Positions 54,523 through 63,896 are shown, numbered from the stretch's first letter. The stretch: DNA of 64,000 nucleotides from Geodermatophilus sp. YIM 151500 (GCF_025716945.1 NZ_JAOVZT010000007.1:166432-230431); one strand, 5' to 3'. A program made the numbers and translations. The notes: generated from the sequence alone by a model not told the origin.

Positions 54523-55347
54523 ATGCCCACCCCCACCAAGGGCCCCCGTCTCGGCGGGTCCCCCGCGCACGAGCGGCTGATGCTGGCCAACCTGGCCACG
54601 TCGCTGTTCGAGCACGGGCGGATCACCACCACCGAGACGAAGGCCAAGCGGTTGCGCCCGTTCGCCGAGAAGCTGGTCACCTTCGCCAAGCGCGGTGACC
54701 TGCACGCCCGGCGGCAGGTCATGCGGACCATCCGGGACAAGGACGTGGTGCACACCTTGTTCGCCGAGATCGGTCCCCGGTTCGCGAACCGGCCGGGCGG
54801 CTACACCCGCATCACCAAGGTGGGGTCGCGCAAGGGTGACAACGCGCCGATGGCGGTCATCGAGCTCGTCGAGGCGCTGACCGTGGCCCAGCAGGCGGTC
54901 GGCGAGGCCGAGCGCGCCCGCGGCACCCGCTTCGCCTCGGGCGCCGGCGCTGCCGCCGCCTCCGGTGAGGTCACCGCCGACGCCGTCGAGGCGGCCGAGG
55001 CCGGTAGCAACGTCAGCCCGGACACCCCCGACGACGCGGCCGCCGTCGGCACCGGCGAGGACGCCGGTCCCGGTGGGGACACCTCCCCGGCGGCCACCGG
55101 CGGCGCCGTCGACGAGGAGGCGCAGGAGGTCGTCACCGACGTGTACAACCCCGACGACGAGGTGCAGGACGAGAACGCCGTGACGCCCCAGCCGAGGGCG
55201 CAGAACACCGCGGTTGTCGACGACCCGGCCCTCTCGCCGGAGCTGGCCGACGCCACCGCCGCCGAGGTCAACGCCGCGGAGAGCACGGACGCCGCAACCG
55301 CCGGCACCCAGGCGCCGGGCGGCGAGGCCGCACCGGACCCGAAGTAA
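54523..55347 (+). CDS. rplQ: 50S ribosomal protein L17 with long acidic extension
   Basis: The first 120 or so residues are normal L17 ([32 protein letters not shown], then [11 protein letters not shown] and MAVIELVE). The remaining 150 are Ala/Glu/Asp/Thr-rich, strongly acidic, without motifs. The total of 274 residues is over twice the E. coli length. The ATG follows GAGGAAGGA. The stop TAA overlaps the expected start of truA. Confidence 0.94.
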   Translation: MPTPTKGPRLGGSPAHERLMLANLATSLFEHGRITTTETKAKRLRPFAEKLVTFAKRGDLHARRQVMRTIRDKDVVHTLFAEIGPRFANRPGGYTRITKVGSRKGDNAPMAVIELVEALTVAQQAVGEAERARGTRFASGAGAAAASGEVTADAVEAAEAGSNVSPDTPDDAAAVGTGEDAGPGGDTSPAATGGAVDEEAQEVVTDVYNPDDEVQDENAVTPQPRAQNTAVVDDPALSPELADATAAEVNAAESTDAATAGTQAPGGEAAPDPK

Positions 55348-55352
55348 CCCTC

Positions 55353-56192
55353 ATCACCAACCCGACCGACGAGCCCGCCACCGCACCCGGTGGCGGGCTC
55401 GTCCGCCTCCGGCTCCGGATCGCCTACGACGGGACGGCGCTGCACGGCTGGGCCCGCCAGCCCGGGCAGCGGACCGTGCAGGGCGAGCTGGAGGACGCCC
55501 TGGCCACGGTGCTGCGCTGCCCGGTGCCGCTGACCGTGGCCGGGCGCACCGACGCCGGTGTGCACGCGACCGGCCAGGTGGCGCACGGCGACGTGCCGCG
55601 CGCCCCGTGGGTGGAGCACCGGGAGCGGCTGCTGCGCAGGCTGCGCGGAGTGCTGCCGCCCGACGTCGCCGTGACCGCCGTCGACGAGGCGCCCCCGGAC
55701 TTCGACGCCCGCTTCGGCGCGCTCGCCCGGCACTACGTCTACCGGCTGACCGACGGCCCGGCCGGTCCGCCGCCGCTGCGCCGGGCGGACACCGTCGGCT
55801 GGCCGCGCGCCCTCGACGCGGAGGCGATGGCCCGGGCGGCCGGCGCGCTGCGCGGCGAGCGCGACTTCGCCGCCTTCTGCCGGCGCCGTGAAGGGGCGAG
55901 CACGGTGCGCACGCTCCTCGCGCTGGACGTCGCCCGCGACGGCGACCTGGTGACCGTTGCCGCCGCCGCCGATGCGTTCTGCCACTCGATGGTGCGCAGC
56001 CTGGTCGGCGCGCTGCTGGTCGTGGGCGAGGGGCGTCGCCCGACCGGCTGGCCGGCGGGCCTGCTCGCCCGCACCCGGCGGGCCGACGAGGTGCCGGTGG
56101 CACCCGCCGGAGGCCTCACCCTGGTCCGCGTCGACTACCCGGCCGACGCCGAGCTGGCCGCCCGTGCGCTGGTCACCCGGGCGCGTCGGTAG
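55353..56192 (+). CDS. truA: tRNA pseudouridine synthase A (start codon uncertain)
   Basis: TruA makes pseudouridine at positions 38-40 of tRNAs. The protein has [29 protein letters not shown] at its N-terminus, the catalytic Asp in GRTDAGVHA, the ARHYVYRL region and C-terminal [16 protein letters not shown]. No ATG, GTG or TTG lies between the rplQ stop and the conserved start; the first GTG (55476) would delete the first strand. ATC at 55353 is the only table-11 rare start upstream, and is used here tentatively. GTA at 55344, within the rplQ stop, may be a lost GTG. A hairpin (55368-55403) is in this stretch. Confidence 0.75.
   Translation: MTNPTDEPATAPGGGLVRLRLRIAYDGTALHGWARQPGQRTVQGELEDALATVLRCPVPLTVAGRTDAGVHATGQVAHGDVPRAPWVEHRERLLRRLRGVLPPDVAVTAVDEAPPDFDARFGALARHYVYRLTDGPAGPPPLRRADTVGWPRALDAEAMARAAGALRGERDFAAFCRRREGASTVRTLLALDVARDGDLVTVAAAADAFCHSMVRSLVGALLVVGEGRRPTGWPAGLLARTRRADEVPVAPAGGLTLVRVDYPADAELAARALVTRARR
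55368..55403 (+). terminator. strong hairpin after rplQ, inside the truA 5' region
   Basis: Perfect 15-bp arms (GACGAGCCCGCCACC), six-base loop, starting 21 bases after the rplQ stop. In frame it codes [12 protein letters not shown] of the putative TruA N-terminal linker. It could end the alpha-operon transcript. Confidence 0.65.
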
Positions 56193-56365
56193 AAGGACCC
56201 CGTCCTCCCCACCCCTCGCACGCTCGGGGCAGTGCCCCGGGCGGGGCCGTTCCATCAGGGAACCTTCCCACCCCTCTCACGCTCGGGGCGGTGCCCTGGA
56301 CGGTGGAAGGACCCCGTCCTCCCCACCCCTCGCACACTCGGGGCAGTGCCCCGGACGGGGCCGTC
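56192..56365. repeat. three tandem family A elements between truA and the next gene
   Basis: Copy 1 (56192-56256) has arms CCCCGTCC and GGGCGGGG, one mismatch. Copy 2 (56257-56304) is degenerate and lacks the first arm. Copy 3 (56305-56365) has CCCCGTCC and GGACGGGG, perfect. All share CCCACCCCTC-CAC-CTCGGGGC. It serves convergent genes on both sides. Confidence 0.75.
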
Positions 56366-57029
56366 AGGGAAGCGAGGCGACCGCCTCCGCCACCGGGGTG
56401 TCACCGGCGACGAGTTCGACCACGGCCCCGTCCCGGGGGTCGTCGAGCAGGGCGAGCAGCACGGCGGCGACGTCGTCCCGCGGCACCTGCCCCCGCGCGA
56501 CGGAGCGGGCCAGGGTGACCCGTCCCGTGCCGGGGTCGTCGGTCAGGCCGCCGGGGCGGACGACGGTCGCGGCAACGCCCCGGCGGGCGAGCAGGTCCTG
56601 TTCCGCGGCGAGCTTGGCCCGCAGGTAGGCGACGAAGACCGGATCCGCGCCCTGCGGCGTCCGGCCGCCGGCGACGCCCTCTACGCCCATCGACGACACC
56701 AGCAGGTAGCGCCGGACACCGGCCCGCTCCGCGGCGTCGGCCAGCAGCACGGCGGCGCCGCGGTCGACGGTGTCCTTGCGCGCGGCGCCGCTGCCCGGGC
56801 CCGCGCCGGCGGCGAAGACCACGGCGTCGGCTCCCGCCACGACACCGGCGACGTCGTCGACCGAGGCCCGCTCGAGGTCGAGGACGGCGGGCTCGACGCC
56901 GTCGGCCGACAGATCGGTGGCGTGGTCGGGACTGCGGACGATGCCGACGACGGTGTCGCCCCGGGCCGACAGCAACCGGCCGAGGCGGCGCGCGACCTTC
57001 CCGTGGGCGCCGGCGATGACGATGCGCAT
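56364..57029 (-). CDS. NAD(P)-binding protein of the NmrA/atypical SDR type
   Basis: The 221-residue protein has a Rossmann fold with RIVIAGAHGKVARRLGRLL at the N-terminus and AVVFAAGAGPGSG after the fourth strand. A YLRAK segment (about 133-140) keeps Tyr and Lys as in related reductases or sugar epimerases. Such proteins reduce or sense NAD(P)H; the substrate is unknown. It is transcribed with mobA as a possible pair, 28 bases apart. Confidence 0.8.
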   Translation of the reverse strand: MRIVIAGAHGKVARRLGRLLSARGDTVVGIVRSPDHATDLSADGVEPAVLDLERASVDDVAGVVAGADAVVFAAGAGPGSGAARKDTVDRGAAVLLADAAERAGVRRYLLVSSMGVEGVAGGRTPQGADPVFVAYLRAKLAAEQDLLARRGVAATVVRPGGLTDDPGTGRVTLARSVARGQVPRDDVAAVLLALLDDPRDGAVVELVAGDTPVAEAVASLP

Positions 57030-57057
57030 GCCGCCGCGCTACCCGTGTGGCGGCCGC

Positions 57058-57648
57058 CTACTCCGGCGGGACGGCCGCGCGGGCACGGGCGAGGTCGGCC
57101 GGGGTGTCGCAGTCGGTCCACGGTGGCGGCTGCCCCGGGGCGGGGGACGTCCGCAGCCGGTCGACGGCCAGCGGGGCGAGCAGCGACCGCAGCGACGTCG
57201 GGCCGCGGACGTCGTCGACGGCCGCCCGCAGCGCCGCCGTCCGCCAGGCGCCGAGCAGGTACTGGTCCCGGCCGGCGTCGTCGACGACCAGGACGCCGTC
57301 CCGGGTGAGCCCGGCGCGCAGCGCGCGGACCACCTCGGAGGTGACGAAGGGCAGGTCGCCGGCCAGGACGACGAGCACCTCGGTGCCCACCCCGGCGAGC
57401 CCGGCCCGCAGCGCCGGCACCGGGCCGCCGCCGGGCGGCTGCTCCCGGACGACGCGCACGCCGCCGGGCACCGGCTGCGGCGGGCCCACGACGACCCGTT
57501 CGGCGGCGTCGGCGACGGCGTCGAGGACGGCGGCCAGCATGGTGCGCCCGCCGACGACGAGCTGCGGCTTGGCCTGCCCGCCCAGGCGCGCGGCTCGGCC
57601 CCCGGCCAGCACCACGGCGGTGTAGGGCGGCGGCTGCTGCGGGGGCAC
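57058..57648 (-). CDS. mobA: molybdenum cofactor guanylyltransferase (MobA-like)
   Basis: The 196-residue nucleotidyltransferase has the signature VVLAGGRAARLGGQAKPQLVVGGRTM and the metal-binding Asp in VLAGDLPFV. It transfers GMP to molybdopterin. The start is GTG. Its neighbours fdhD, mog, moaC and moeA support the Mo-cofactor role. It diverges from fdhD with little space between them. Confidence 0.85.
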   Translation of the reverse strand: MPPQQPPPYTAVVLAGGRAARLGGQAKPQLVVGGRTMLAAVLDAVADAAERVVVGPPQPVPGGVRVVREQPPGGGPVPALRAGLAGVGTEVLVVLAGDLPFVTSEVVRALRAGLTRDGVLVVDDAGRDQYLLGAWRTAALRAAVDDVRGPTSLRSLLAPLAVDRLRTSPAPGQPPPWTDCDTPADLARARAAVPPE

Positions 57649-57689
57649 GAGCAGACGGTAGGCCGCCGGGCGTGGGTACCGTCCTCGGC

Positions 57690-58520
57690 GTGGGACGAGT
57701 CACCAGCCGTACGTCCGTGCTGCGCATCCGTGGGGCCTCGCGGACCACCCGGCCCGACACGGTCGCCGCGGAGGAGCCGCTGGAGATCCGGCTGCGGGGT
57801 GAGCCGCTCGCGGTGACCATGCGCACGCCCGGGCACGACTTCGATCTCGTGCACGGCTTCCTCGCCACCGAGGGCGTGATCGGCTCGGCCGACGACGTGG
57901 CGGGGCTGCGCTACTGCGAGGGCGTCGACGACGAGGGCCGCAACACCTACAACGTCGTCGACGTCGACCTGGCCGACGGGGTGGAGCCGCCGGACACCGC
58001 GCTGGACCGCAACTTCTACACCTCCAGCTCGTGCGGCGTCTGCGGCAAGGCCAGCATCGACGCCATCCGCACGAAGACCCGCCACGACGTCGCCGCCGAC
58101 GCCGTCCGCCTGCCGCTGTCCGTGCTGCTCGCCCTGCCCGACCGGCTCCGCGCCGCGCAGCAGGTCTTCGACAGGACCGGGGGCCTGCACGCGGCCGGGC
58201 TGTTCACCGCCGGCGGCGAGCTGGTCGCGCTGCGGGAGGACGTCGGCCGGCACAACGCCGTCGACAAGGTGGTCGGCGACGCGGTCCGCGCCGGTCGCCT
58301 GCCGCTCGCCGGGCACGTGCTCATGGTCAGCGGGCGGGCGAGCTTCGAGCTCACGCAGAAGGCCGCGATGGCCGGCGTCCCGGTGCTCGCCGCAGTGTCG
58401 GCCCCGTCGTCGCTGGCCGTGGAGCTGGCCCGCGACGCCGGCATCACGTTGATCGGCTTCCTCCGCGGCGACGGCTGCAACGTCTACACCTGCCCGGAGC
58501 GCCTGGTCCTGCCCGATTGA
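57690..58520 (+). CDS. fdhD: formate dehydrogenase sulfurtransferase FdhD
   Basis: The 276-residue protein carries SSSCGVCGK (Cys115, Cys118), the sulfur-transferring motif. FdhD moves sulfur from the cysteine desulfurase to the Mo site of formate dehydrogenase, so a formate dehydrogenase should exist elsewhere in this genome. The GTG at 57690 (VGRVTSRT) matches the usual family start; a GTG six codons upstream is possible. Confidence 0.92.
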   Translation: MGRVTSRTSVLRIRGASRTTRPDTVAAEEPLEIRLRGEPLAVTMRTPGHDFDLVHGFLATEGVIGSADDVAGLRYCEGVDDEGRNTYNVVDVDLADGVEPPDTALDRNFYTSSSCGVCGKASIDAIRTKTRHDVAADAVRLPLSVLLALPDRLRAAQQVFDRTGGLHAAGLFTAGGELVALREDVGRHNAVDKVVGDAVRAGRLPLAGHVLMVSGRASFELTQKAAMAGVPVLAAVSAPSSLAVELARDAGITLIGFLRGDGCNVYTCPERLVLPD

Positions 58521-58538
58521 CCGGTGTCGGCTCGCACA

Positions 58539-58599
58539 GGCATTGGAAGCTTTGCCCACGGCCTGCGTCGCGAAATCGGGGGGCAAAGCTTCCAATGCC
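58539..58599. repeat. inverted repeat family C, copy 2
   Basis: The arms GGCATTGGAAGCTTTGCCC (58539-58557) and GGGCAAAGCTTCCAATGCC (58581-58599) are perfectly complementary over 19 bases, with a 23-base loop. It lies between the convergent fdhD and mog stops and resembles copy 1 at 50779-50840. It is the most A+T-rich spot in this region. Confidence 0.75.
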
Positions 58600-58603
58600 C
58601 TGG

Positions 58604-59116
58604 TCAGGCGTGGTCGCCGCCGCGGAGCTGGCCGACGACGTGGGGGAGCAGCGGGGCCAGGACGGCCAGCCCGTCGCGCACGCCGCCGGTCGAGCCGGGC
58701 AGGTTGACGATCAGCGTGCGGGCGGCGGTCCCCGCCAGCCCGCGGGACAGCACGGACGTCGGCACGTGCGCCTCCCCGTAGCGGCGCACCGCCTCGGCCA
58801 GGCCCGGCGCCTCCCGCTCGATCACCGCCCGGGTGGCCTCCGGGGTCACGTCGGTCGGGGACAGGCCGGTGCCGCCGGTCGTGAGGACGACGTCGGCGCC
58901 GGACGCGACCGCCTCGCGCAGCACCACCTCCAGCTCGGCCACGTCGTCCGGCCGCACGTGCGGGCCTTCGACGTCGAACCCCAGCTCCCGCAGGCCCTCG
59001 GCCAGCGCCCGCCCGCTGCGGTCCTCGTAGACGCCGAACGCCGCCCGGTTGGAGGCGGTGACGACGACCGCGCGGGCGCCCTCGGGCAGTGCGACGTGGT
59101 GCGGCCCGGCGCTCAC
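58604..59116 (-). CDS. mog: molybdopterin adenylyltransferase (MogA/MoaB type)
   Basis: The 170-residue protein has VVVTASNRAAFGVYEDRSG and VLTTGGTGLSPTDVTPEATRAV, the substrate loop of MogA/MoaB. It adenylates molybdopterin before metal insertion by MoeA. The start overlaps the moaC stop (GTGA). Confidence 0.88.
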   Translation of the reverse strand: MSAGPHHVALPEGARAVVVTASNRAAFGVYEDRSGRALAEGLRELGFDVEGPHVRPDDVAELEVVLREAVASGADVVLTTGGTGLSPTDVTPEATRAVIEREAPGLAEAVRRYGEAHVPTSVLSRGLAGTAARTLIVNLPGSTGGVRDGLAVLAPLLPHVVGQLRGGDHA

Positions 59117-59589
59117 CGGGTCCACACCCCGCTCGTGCCGCCGGACTTGGCCAGCAGCCTGACGTCGGTGATCACCGCCCGCGGGTCGACGGCCTTGACC
59201 ATGTCGACCAGCGTCAGCCCGGCCACCGCCACCGACGTCAGCGCCTCCATCTCCACGCCGGTCCGGTCGGCGGTGCGCGCCGTCGCGGTGATCTCGACCG
59301 CGTCGTCGGCGACCTCGACGTCCACGGTGACACCGTGCAGCGCGATCGGGTGGCACAGCGGCACCAGGTCCGGCGTCCGCTTGGCGCCGGCGATGCCGGC
59401 GATGCGGGCGACGGCGACCGCGTCGCCCTTGGGCACCCCCTCGCCGCGCAGCAGCGCCACCACCTCGGGGCTGACCAGCACCCGCCCGGCCGCGGTGGCC
59501 TCGCGGGCGGTGACCGGCTTGGCGCTGACGTCGACCATGCGGGCGGCACCGCGCTCGTCGACGTGGGTCAGTCCGGGTTCCGGGGTCAC
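59113..59589 (-). CDS. moaC: cyclic pyranopterin monophosphate synthase MoaC
   Basis: The 158-residue MoaC has KRTPDLVPLCHPIALHGV and GVEMEALTSVAVAGLTLVDM, both active-site segments. It makes cyclic pyranopterin monophosphate, the second step after MoaA; moaA is not in this window. It overlaps both neighbours by four bases. GTG start. Confidence 0.94.
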   Translation of the reverse strand: MTPEPGLTHVDERGAARMVDVSAKPVTAREATAAGRVLVSPEVVALLRGEGVPKGDAVAVARIAGIAGAKRTPDLVPLCHPIALHGVTVDVEVADDAVEITATARTADRTGVEMEALTSVAVAGLTLVDMVKAVDPRAVITDVRLLAKSGGTSGVWTR

Positions 59590-60791
59590 TGGAGGGCTCC
59601 TTCGATCAGGACGACGTCGACCTCCGCGCCCGCGGGCAGCTCGGTGACGTCCTCGGGCACGACGACCAGGCAGTTGGCGCGGGCCAGGTGGGCGACGAGG
59701 TGCGAGCCGGGGCCGCCCACCTGGGAGACCTGGCCCCCGGCGTAGCGGCCGCGGAGGTACTGCCGCTTGCCGGCCGGCGACCGCAGCGCTCCGGTCAACC
59801 GGGCCGGCGCGTGCAGGCGGTCGGGATGGGTGTGCCCCAGCGCCCGGCGCAGCGCGGGGCGGACGAAGACCTCGAAGGAGACGAACGAGCTGACCGGGTT
59901 GCCGGGCAGGGTGGTCACCGGGACGCCGTCGACCGTCCCGGCACCCTGCGGGCCTCCGGGCTGCATCGCCACCTTGGTGAACTCGACCGTGCCCAGCTCG
60001 CGGAAGGCGTCCTTGACCACCTCGTACGCGCCGGCGCTCACCCCGCCACTGGTGATCAGCAGGTCGGCCCCGGCCAGCTCGCCGCGCACGGCGGCGAGGA
60101 ACTGGGCCACGTCGTCGGGCACGAAGTGCAGCGTGCGGGCCTCCCCGCCGGCGTCCTCGATCGCGGCGGCGAGCAGGGTCGAGTTCGATTCGTAGATCTG
60201 CCCCCGCTGCAGCGGCTCGCCCGGCCGCACCAGCTCGCTGCCGGTGGACAGCACCAGCACCCGCGGGCGGCGCCGGACGGTCAGCGACGTCACGCCGACG
60301 GCGGCGGCCAGGCCGAGCTGGGCCGCGCCGAGCGCGGTGCCGGCGGGCAGGGCCAGCGCCCCCTCCGCGATGTCCTCACCCGCCCGGCGCAGGTGGGTGC
60401 CGCGGGCGGGGGTGCCGCGGATCTCGACGACGTCGGTCGCGCCGTCGGTGAGCTCGACCGGCACGACGACGTCCGCGCCGGGCGGCAGCGGGGCGCCGGT
60501 CATGATGCGCTGGACGGTGGCCGGCTGCAACGGGACCACGTCGGTGCGCCCGGCCGGGACGTCCGCGGCGACCGGCAACCGGACCGGCGTGCCGCCGGCC
60601 GCGGGGGAGACCTCAGCCCAGCGGGCCGCGTAGCCGTCCATCGCCGAGTTGTCGAAGCCCGGCAGCGCCACCCGGGCGTGCACGTCCCGGGCGAGCACCC
60701 GGCCGTTGGCGGCGGCGAGGGGCACCTCCTCCTCGGGCAGCAGCGGGAGCAGGGCCGCGACGACCGCCTGGTGTTCCTCGACCGTCCGCAC
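59586..60791 (-). CDS. moeA: molybdopterin molybdotransferase MoeA
   Basis: The 401-residue MoeA has PGFDNSAMDGYA, MTGAPLPPGADVVVPVE, the LSTGSEL segment and TSGGVSAGAYEVVKD, and TLPGNPVSSFVSFEVFVRP. It inserts Mo into adenylated molybdopterin. The GTG at 60791 is preferred (GAGGA seven bases before); a GTG two codons up is possible. It is first of moeA-moaC-mog, joined by GTGA overlaps. Confidence 0.93.
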   Translation of the reverse strand: MRTVEEHQAVVAALLPLLPEEEVPLAAANGRVLARDVHARVALPGFDNSAMDGYAARWAEVSPAAGGTPVRLPVAADVPAGRTDVVPLQPATVQRIMTGAPLPPGADVVVPVELTDGATDVVEIRGTPARGTHLRRAGEDIAEGALALPAGTALGAAQLGLAAAVGVTSLTVRRRPRVLVLSTGSELVRPGEPLQRGQIYESNSTLLAAAIEDAGGEARTLHFVPDDVAQFLAAVRGELAGADLLITSGGVSAGAYEVVKDAFRELGTVEFTKVAMQPGGPQGAGTVDGVPVTTLPGNPVSSFVSFEVFVRPALRRALGHTHPDRLHAPARLTGALRSPAGKRQYLRGRYAGGQVSQVGGPGSHLVAHLARANCLVVVPEDVTELPAGAEVDVVLIEGALQ

Positions 60792-60975
60792 GGGCACATC
60801 CTCGCCGATGGCCGACGTCCGGGTGCGCGGGCGGGCGGTGCGCGACCAGGAGCGCGGGCGGCCGGACCTCGAACTCGGGGCGACGGTCGCGCCCGACCGC
60901 AGGAGCCCGCCGGGCCGGACCGGGATCGGGCCCGGCGCCGGGATAGGGTCCGCCCGTGAGGCGGACGGAGGGCGC

Positions 60976-61461
60976 ATGACCGAGATCGACCGGATGCTGG
61001 CCGCCAACGAGGAGTGGGCGGCCACCTTCCCGGGGCCCCTGCCGGCGCCCCCGGCGCGCGGGGTGGCCGTCGTCGCCTGCATGGACGCCCGCATGCCGCT
61101 GTTCCCCATGCTCGGGCTCTCGGTCGGGGACGCGCACGTGATCCGCAACGCCGGAGGGGTCGTCACCGAGGACACGCTGCGCTCGCTCACCGTCTCGCAG
61201 CACCTGCTCGGCACGCGCGAGATCCTGCTGGTCCACCACACCGGTTGCGGCCTGCAGGGCGCGGACGACAGCTCCTTCGCCGGCCAGGTGGAGCGGGCGA
61301 CCGGCGTCCGACCGCCGTGGGTCCTGCGCTCGTTCATCGACGTGCACGAGGACGTCCGCGAGTCGATCCGGCTGCTCAAGGCCTGCCCCTACCTGCTGTC
61401 GCACGACATCCGCGGCACGGTGTACGACGTCGAGACCGGCCGCCTGCACGAGGTGCGCTGA
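60976..61461 (+). CDS. beta-class carbonic anhydrase
   Basis: The 161-residue protein has the zinc ligands Cys35 (CMDAR), His88 and Cys91 (HHTGC) of beta carbonic anhydrases, with the Asp37-Arg39 pair. It interconverts CO2 and bicarbonate. The ATG follows GGAGGGCGC. It diverges from moeA. Confidence 0.88.
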   Translation: MTEIDRMLAANEEWAATFPGPLPAPPARGVAVVACMDARMPLFPMLGLSVGDAHVIRNAGGVVTEDTLRSLTVSQHLLGTREILLVHHTGCGLQGADDSSFAGQVERATGVRPPWVLRSFIDVHEDVRESIRLLKACPYLLSHDIRGTVYDVETGRLHEVR

Positions 61462-61480
61462 ACCCGCGGACTGCCACGCG

Positions 61481-61537
61481 GCCCCGTCCCGAGGCTCGCC
61501 CCTGAGCCTGGGAGGGCTGCGGAGGACGGGGTCGTTC
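61481..61537. repeat. family A hairpin, reverse orientation, before rplM
   Basis: Arms CCCCGTCC and GGACGGGG are perfect. Seen on the minus strand it reads GACCCCGTCC... at the start, like the forward copies. It is 20 bases after the carbonic anhydrase stop. A TATCGT (61544) just after it may be the rplM -10 box. Confidence 0.65.
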
Positions 61538-61660
61538 GACTGGTATCGTGATCGGCCGGCGCGCGCGAGCCGGCTGGTGCTGCGCGCGACCGCGCCGTCT
61601 CCCGTGTTCGGCGAGGCGATCCCACCAGCCGCCCCGACGACGACGGAGGACACGAGCGCC

Positions 61661-62104
61661 GTGCGCACGTACTCACCCAAGCCCGGCGAGGTCGCCCGGG
61701 CCTGGCACGTCATCGACGCCACCGACGTGGTGCTCGGTCGACTCGCCAGCCAGACCGCGACGCTGCTCCGCGGCAAGCACAAGCCGCAGTACGCCCCGCA
61801 CGTGGACGTCGGCGACTTCGTCGTCATCGTCAACGCGGGCAAGGTGGCGCTGACCGGGAGCAAGCGGGACGAGAAGATCGCGTACCGCCACTCCGGCTAC
61901 CCGGGCGGCCTCAAGCGGATCAACGTCGGCGACCAGCTGCGCACCCACCCGGACCGCGTGATCGAGCGCGCCGTCAAGGGCATGCTGCCGCACAACAGCC
62001 TCGGCCGGCAGATGCTCAAGAAGCTGAAGGTGTACGCCGGGCCCGAGCACCCGCACGCCGCCCAGCGTCCGCAGACCTTCGAGATCAAGCAGGTGGCCCA
62101 GTGA
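61661..62104 (+). CDS. rplM: 50S ribosomal protein L13
   Basis: The 147-residue L13 begins [20 protein letters not shown] and has [18 protein letters not shown] and [11 protein letters not shown]. The GTG follows GGAGGA. Overlaps rpsI by four bases. Confidence 0.95.
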   Translation: MRTYSPKPGEVARAWHVIDATDVVLGRLASQTATLLRGKHKPQYAPHVDVGDFVVIVNAGKVALTGSKRDEKIAYRHSGYPGGLKRINVGDQLRTHPDRVIERAVKGMLPHNSLGRQMLKKLKVYAGPEHPHAAQRPQTFEIKQVAQ

Positions 62105-62520
62105 GCAGCCCGATGACCGTGACCGACGCCGAAGGGCGTCCCGTCCAGACCGTGGGCCGGCGCAAGGAGGCCGTCGTCCGCGTGCGGCTCGTGCCCGGGA
62201 CCGGCCAGTTCCGCCTCAACGGCCGCAGCCTGGAGCAGTACTTCCCCAACAAGGTGCACCAGCAGCTCATCCGCGAGCCGCTGGTCACCCTGGAGAAGGC
62301 CGAGCAGTACGACGTGGTCGGCATCCTCAAGGGCGGTGGCGTCACCGGCCAGGCCGGCGCGCTGCGCCTGGCCATCGCCCGCGCCCTCATCGAGGTCGAG
62401 GCCGACGACCGTCCGGCGCTGAAGAAGGCCGGCTTCCTCACCCGCGACGCGCGGGTCAAGGAGCGCAAGAAGTACGGGCTCAAGAAGGCCCGCAAGGCCC
62501 CGCAGTACTCCAAGCGCTGA
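62101..62520 (+). CDS. rpsI: 30S ribosomal protein S9
   Basis: The 139-residue S9 has [32 protein letters not shown] and ends [12 protein letters not shown], the conserved tail reaching the P site. It starts with GTG, overlapping the rplM stop. Confidence 0.96.
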   Translation: MSSPMTVTDAEGRPVQTVGRRKEAVVRVRLVPGTGQFRLNGRSLEQYFPNKVHQQLIREPLVTLEKAEQYDVVGILKGGGVTGQAGALRLAIARALIEVEADDRPALKKAGFLTRDARVKERKKYGLKKARKAPQYSKR

Positions 62521-62543
62521 CCGGCGCGACGGGGGAGTCGCTG

Positions 62544-63896
62544 ATGGGCGGCCGCCTGTTCGGGACCGACGGCGTGCGGGGCCGGGCGAACGACGACCTC
62601 ACCCCGGAGCTCGCCCTCTCGGTCGTGCGCGCCGCCGCGAGCGTGCTGGCCGACCGCGACGGGACCTCGCGTCCCGTCGCGGTCGTCGGGCGCGACCCGC
62701 GGGCCAGTGGCGAGATGCTCGAGGCCGCGGTCGTCGCGGGCCTGGCCAGCGCCGGTGCCCAGGTGCTCCGCGCCGGCGTCCTGCCGACGCCGGCGCTGGC
62801 GTTCCTCACCGAAAGCACCGGTGCCGACCTCGGGGTCATGATCTCGGCCAGCCACAACCCGATGCCCGACAACGGCATCAAGCTGTTCAGCCGGGGCGGG
62901 CACAAGCTGCCGGACGCCGTCGAGGCCGAGATCGAGCGCATCGTCACCGTCCTCCGCCGCCGGACGGACACCCATCGACCCGTGGGTGCGGAGATCGGCC
63001 GGGTCGGTGACCTGCCCCGGGCTGCGGACACCTACGTCGACCACCTGCTGTCGACCGTCGACCGGCCGCTGTCGGGCATCCGGCTGGTCGTCGACGGGGC
63101 TCACGGCGCGGCGGCGGCCATCGCCCCCGAGGTCTACCGCCGCGCCGGTGCCGAGGTGCACGCCATCGGTTGCCGGCCGGACGGGTGGAACATCAACGAC
63201 GGCGTCGGGTCCACCCACCTGGGGCCGCTGGTCGAGGCGGTGCGCGCGCAGCGGGCCGACCTGGGCATCGCGCACGACGGGGACGCCGACCGCTGCCTCG
63301 CCGTGACCGCCGATGGCGAGGTGGTCGACGGCGACGCGATCCTGGCCGTCTGCGCGTTGGCGCTGCACGAGCGCGGCGCGCTCAAGGAGGACACGGTCGT
63401 CGCGACCGTGATGAGCAACCTCGGTTTCCACCACACCATGCGCGACGCCGGCATCGCCGTGCTGACCACCGCGGTGGGCGACCGTTACGTGCTCGAGGCG
63501 CTGCGTGCCCGTGGGCTCAGCCTCGGCGGGGAGCAGAGCGGGCACCTGGTCTTCCTCGAGCACGCCACCACCGGCGACGGCCTGCTGACCGCGCTGGCGC
63601 TGCTCTCCCGGATGGCCGAGACGGGCTCGTCGCTCGCGCGGCTGGCGTCGGTGGTGCACCGGCTCCCGCAGACGCTGGTTAACGTGCCGGTGTCCGACCG
63701 GCTCGCGGTGGTGGAGAGCGACGAGGTGGCCGGGGCGGTCAACGCCGTGGAGGCCGAGCTGGGCGATTCCGGGCGGGTGCTGCTGCGCCCCTCGGGCACC
63801 GAGCAGCTGGTCCGCGTCATGGTGGAGGCCCCGACCCAGCGCCAGGCCGACGAGGTCGCCAACCGCCTGGCCGGCGTGGTCGCCGCCGTCAGCTGA
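62544..63896 (+). CDS. glmM: phosphoglucosamine mutase
   Basis: The 450-residue enzyme has [11 protein letters not shown], the phosphoserine loop [13 protein letters not shown] (catalytic Ser103), the magnesium loop DGDADR and the end [12 protein letters not shown]. It converts glucosamine-6-phosphate to glucosamine-1-phosphate for cell-wall synthesis. ATG follows GGGGGAG. Follows rpsI as in most actinobacteria. Confidence 0.95.
   Translation: MGGRLFGTDGVRGRANDDLTPELALSVVRAAASVLADRDGTSRPVAVVGRDPRASGEMLEAAVVAGLASAGAQVLRAGVLPTPALAFLTESTGADLGVMISASHNPMPDNGIKLFSRGGHKLPDAVEAEIERIVTVLRRRTDTHRPVGAEIGRVGDLPRAADTYVDHLLSTVDRPLSGIRLVVDGAHGAAAAIAPEVYRRAGAEVHAIGCRPDGWNINDGVGSTHLGPLVEAVRAQRADLGIAHDGDADRCLAVTADGEVVDGDAILAVCALALHERGALKEDTVVATVMSNLGFHHTMRDAGIAVLTTAVGDRYVLEALRARGLSLGGEQSGHLVFLEHATTGDGLLTALALLSRMAETGSSLARLASVVHRLPQTLVNVPVSDRLAVVESDEVAGAVNAVEAELGDSGRVLLRPSGTEQLVRVMVEAPTQRQADEVANRLAGVVAAVS

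Noticed and set aside
55476..56192. truA starting at the first GTG
   Set aside because: This would remove the conserved first strand (IAYDGT...GWARQPG) of the enzyme.
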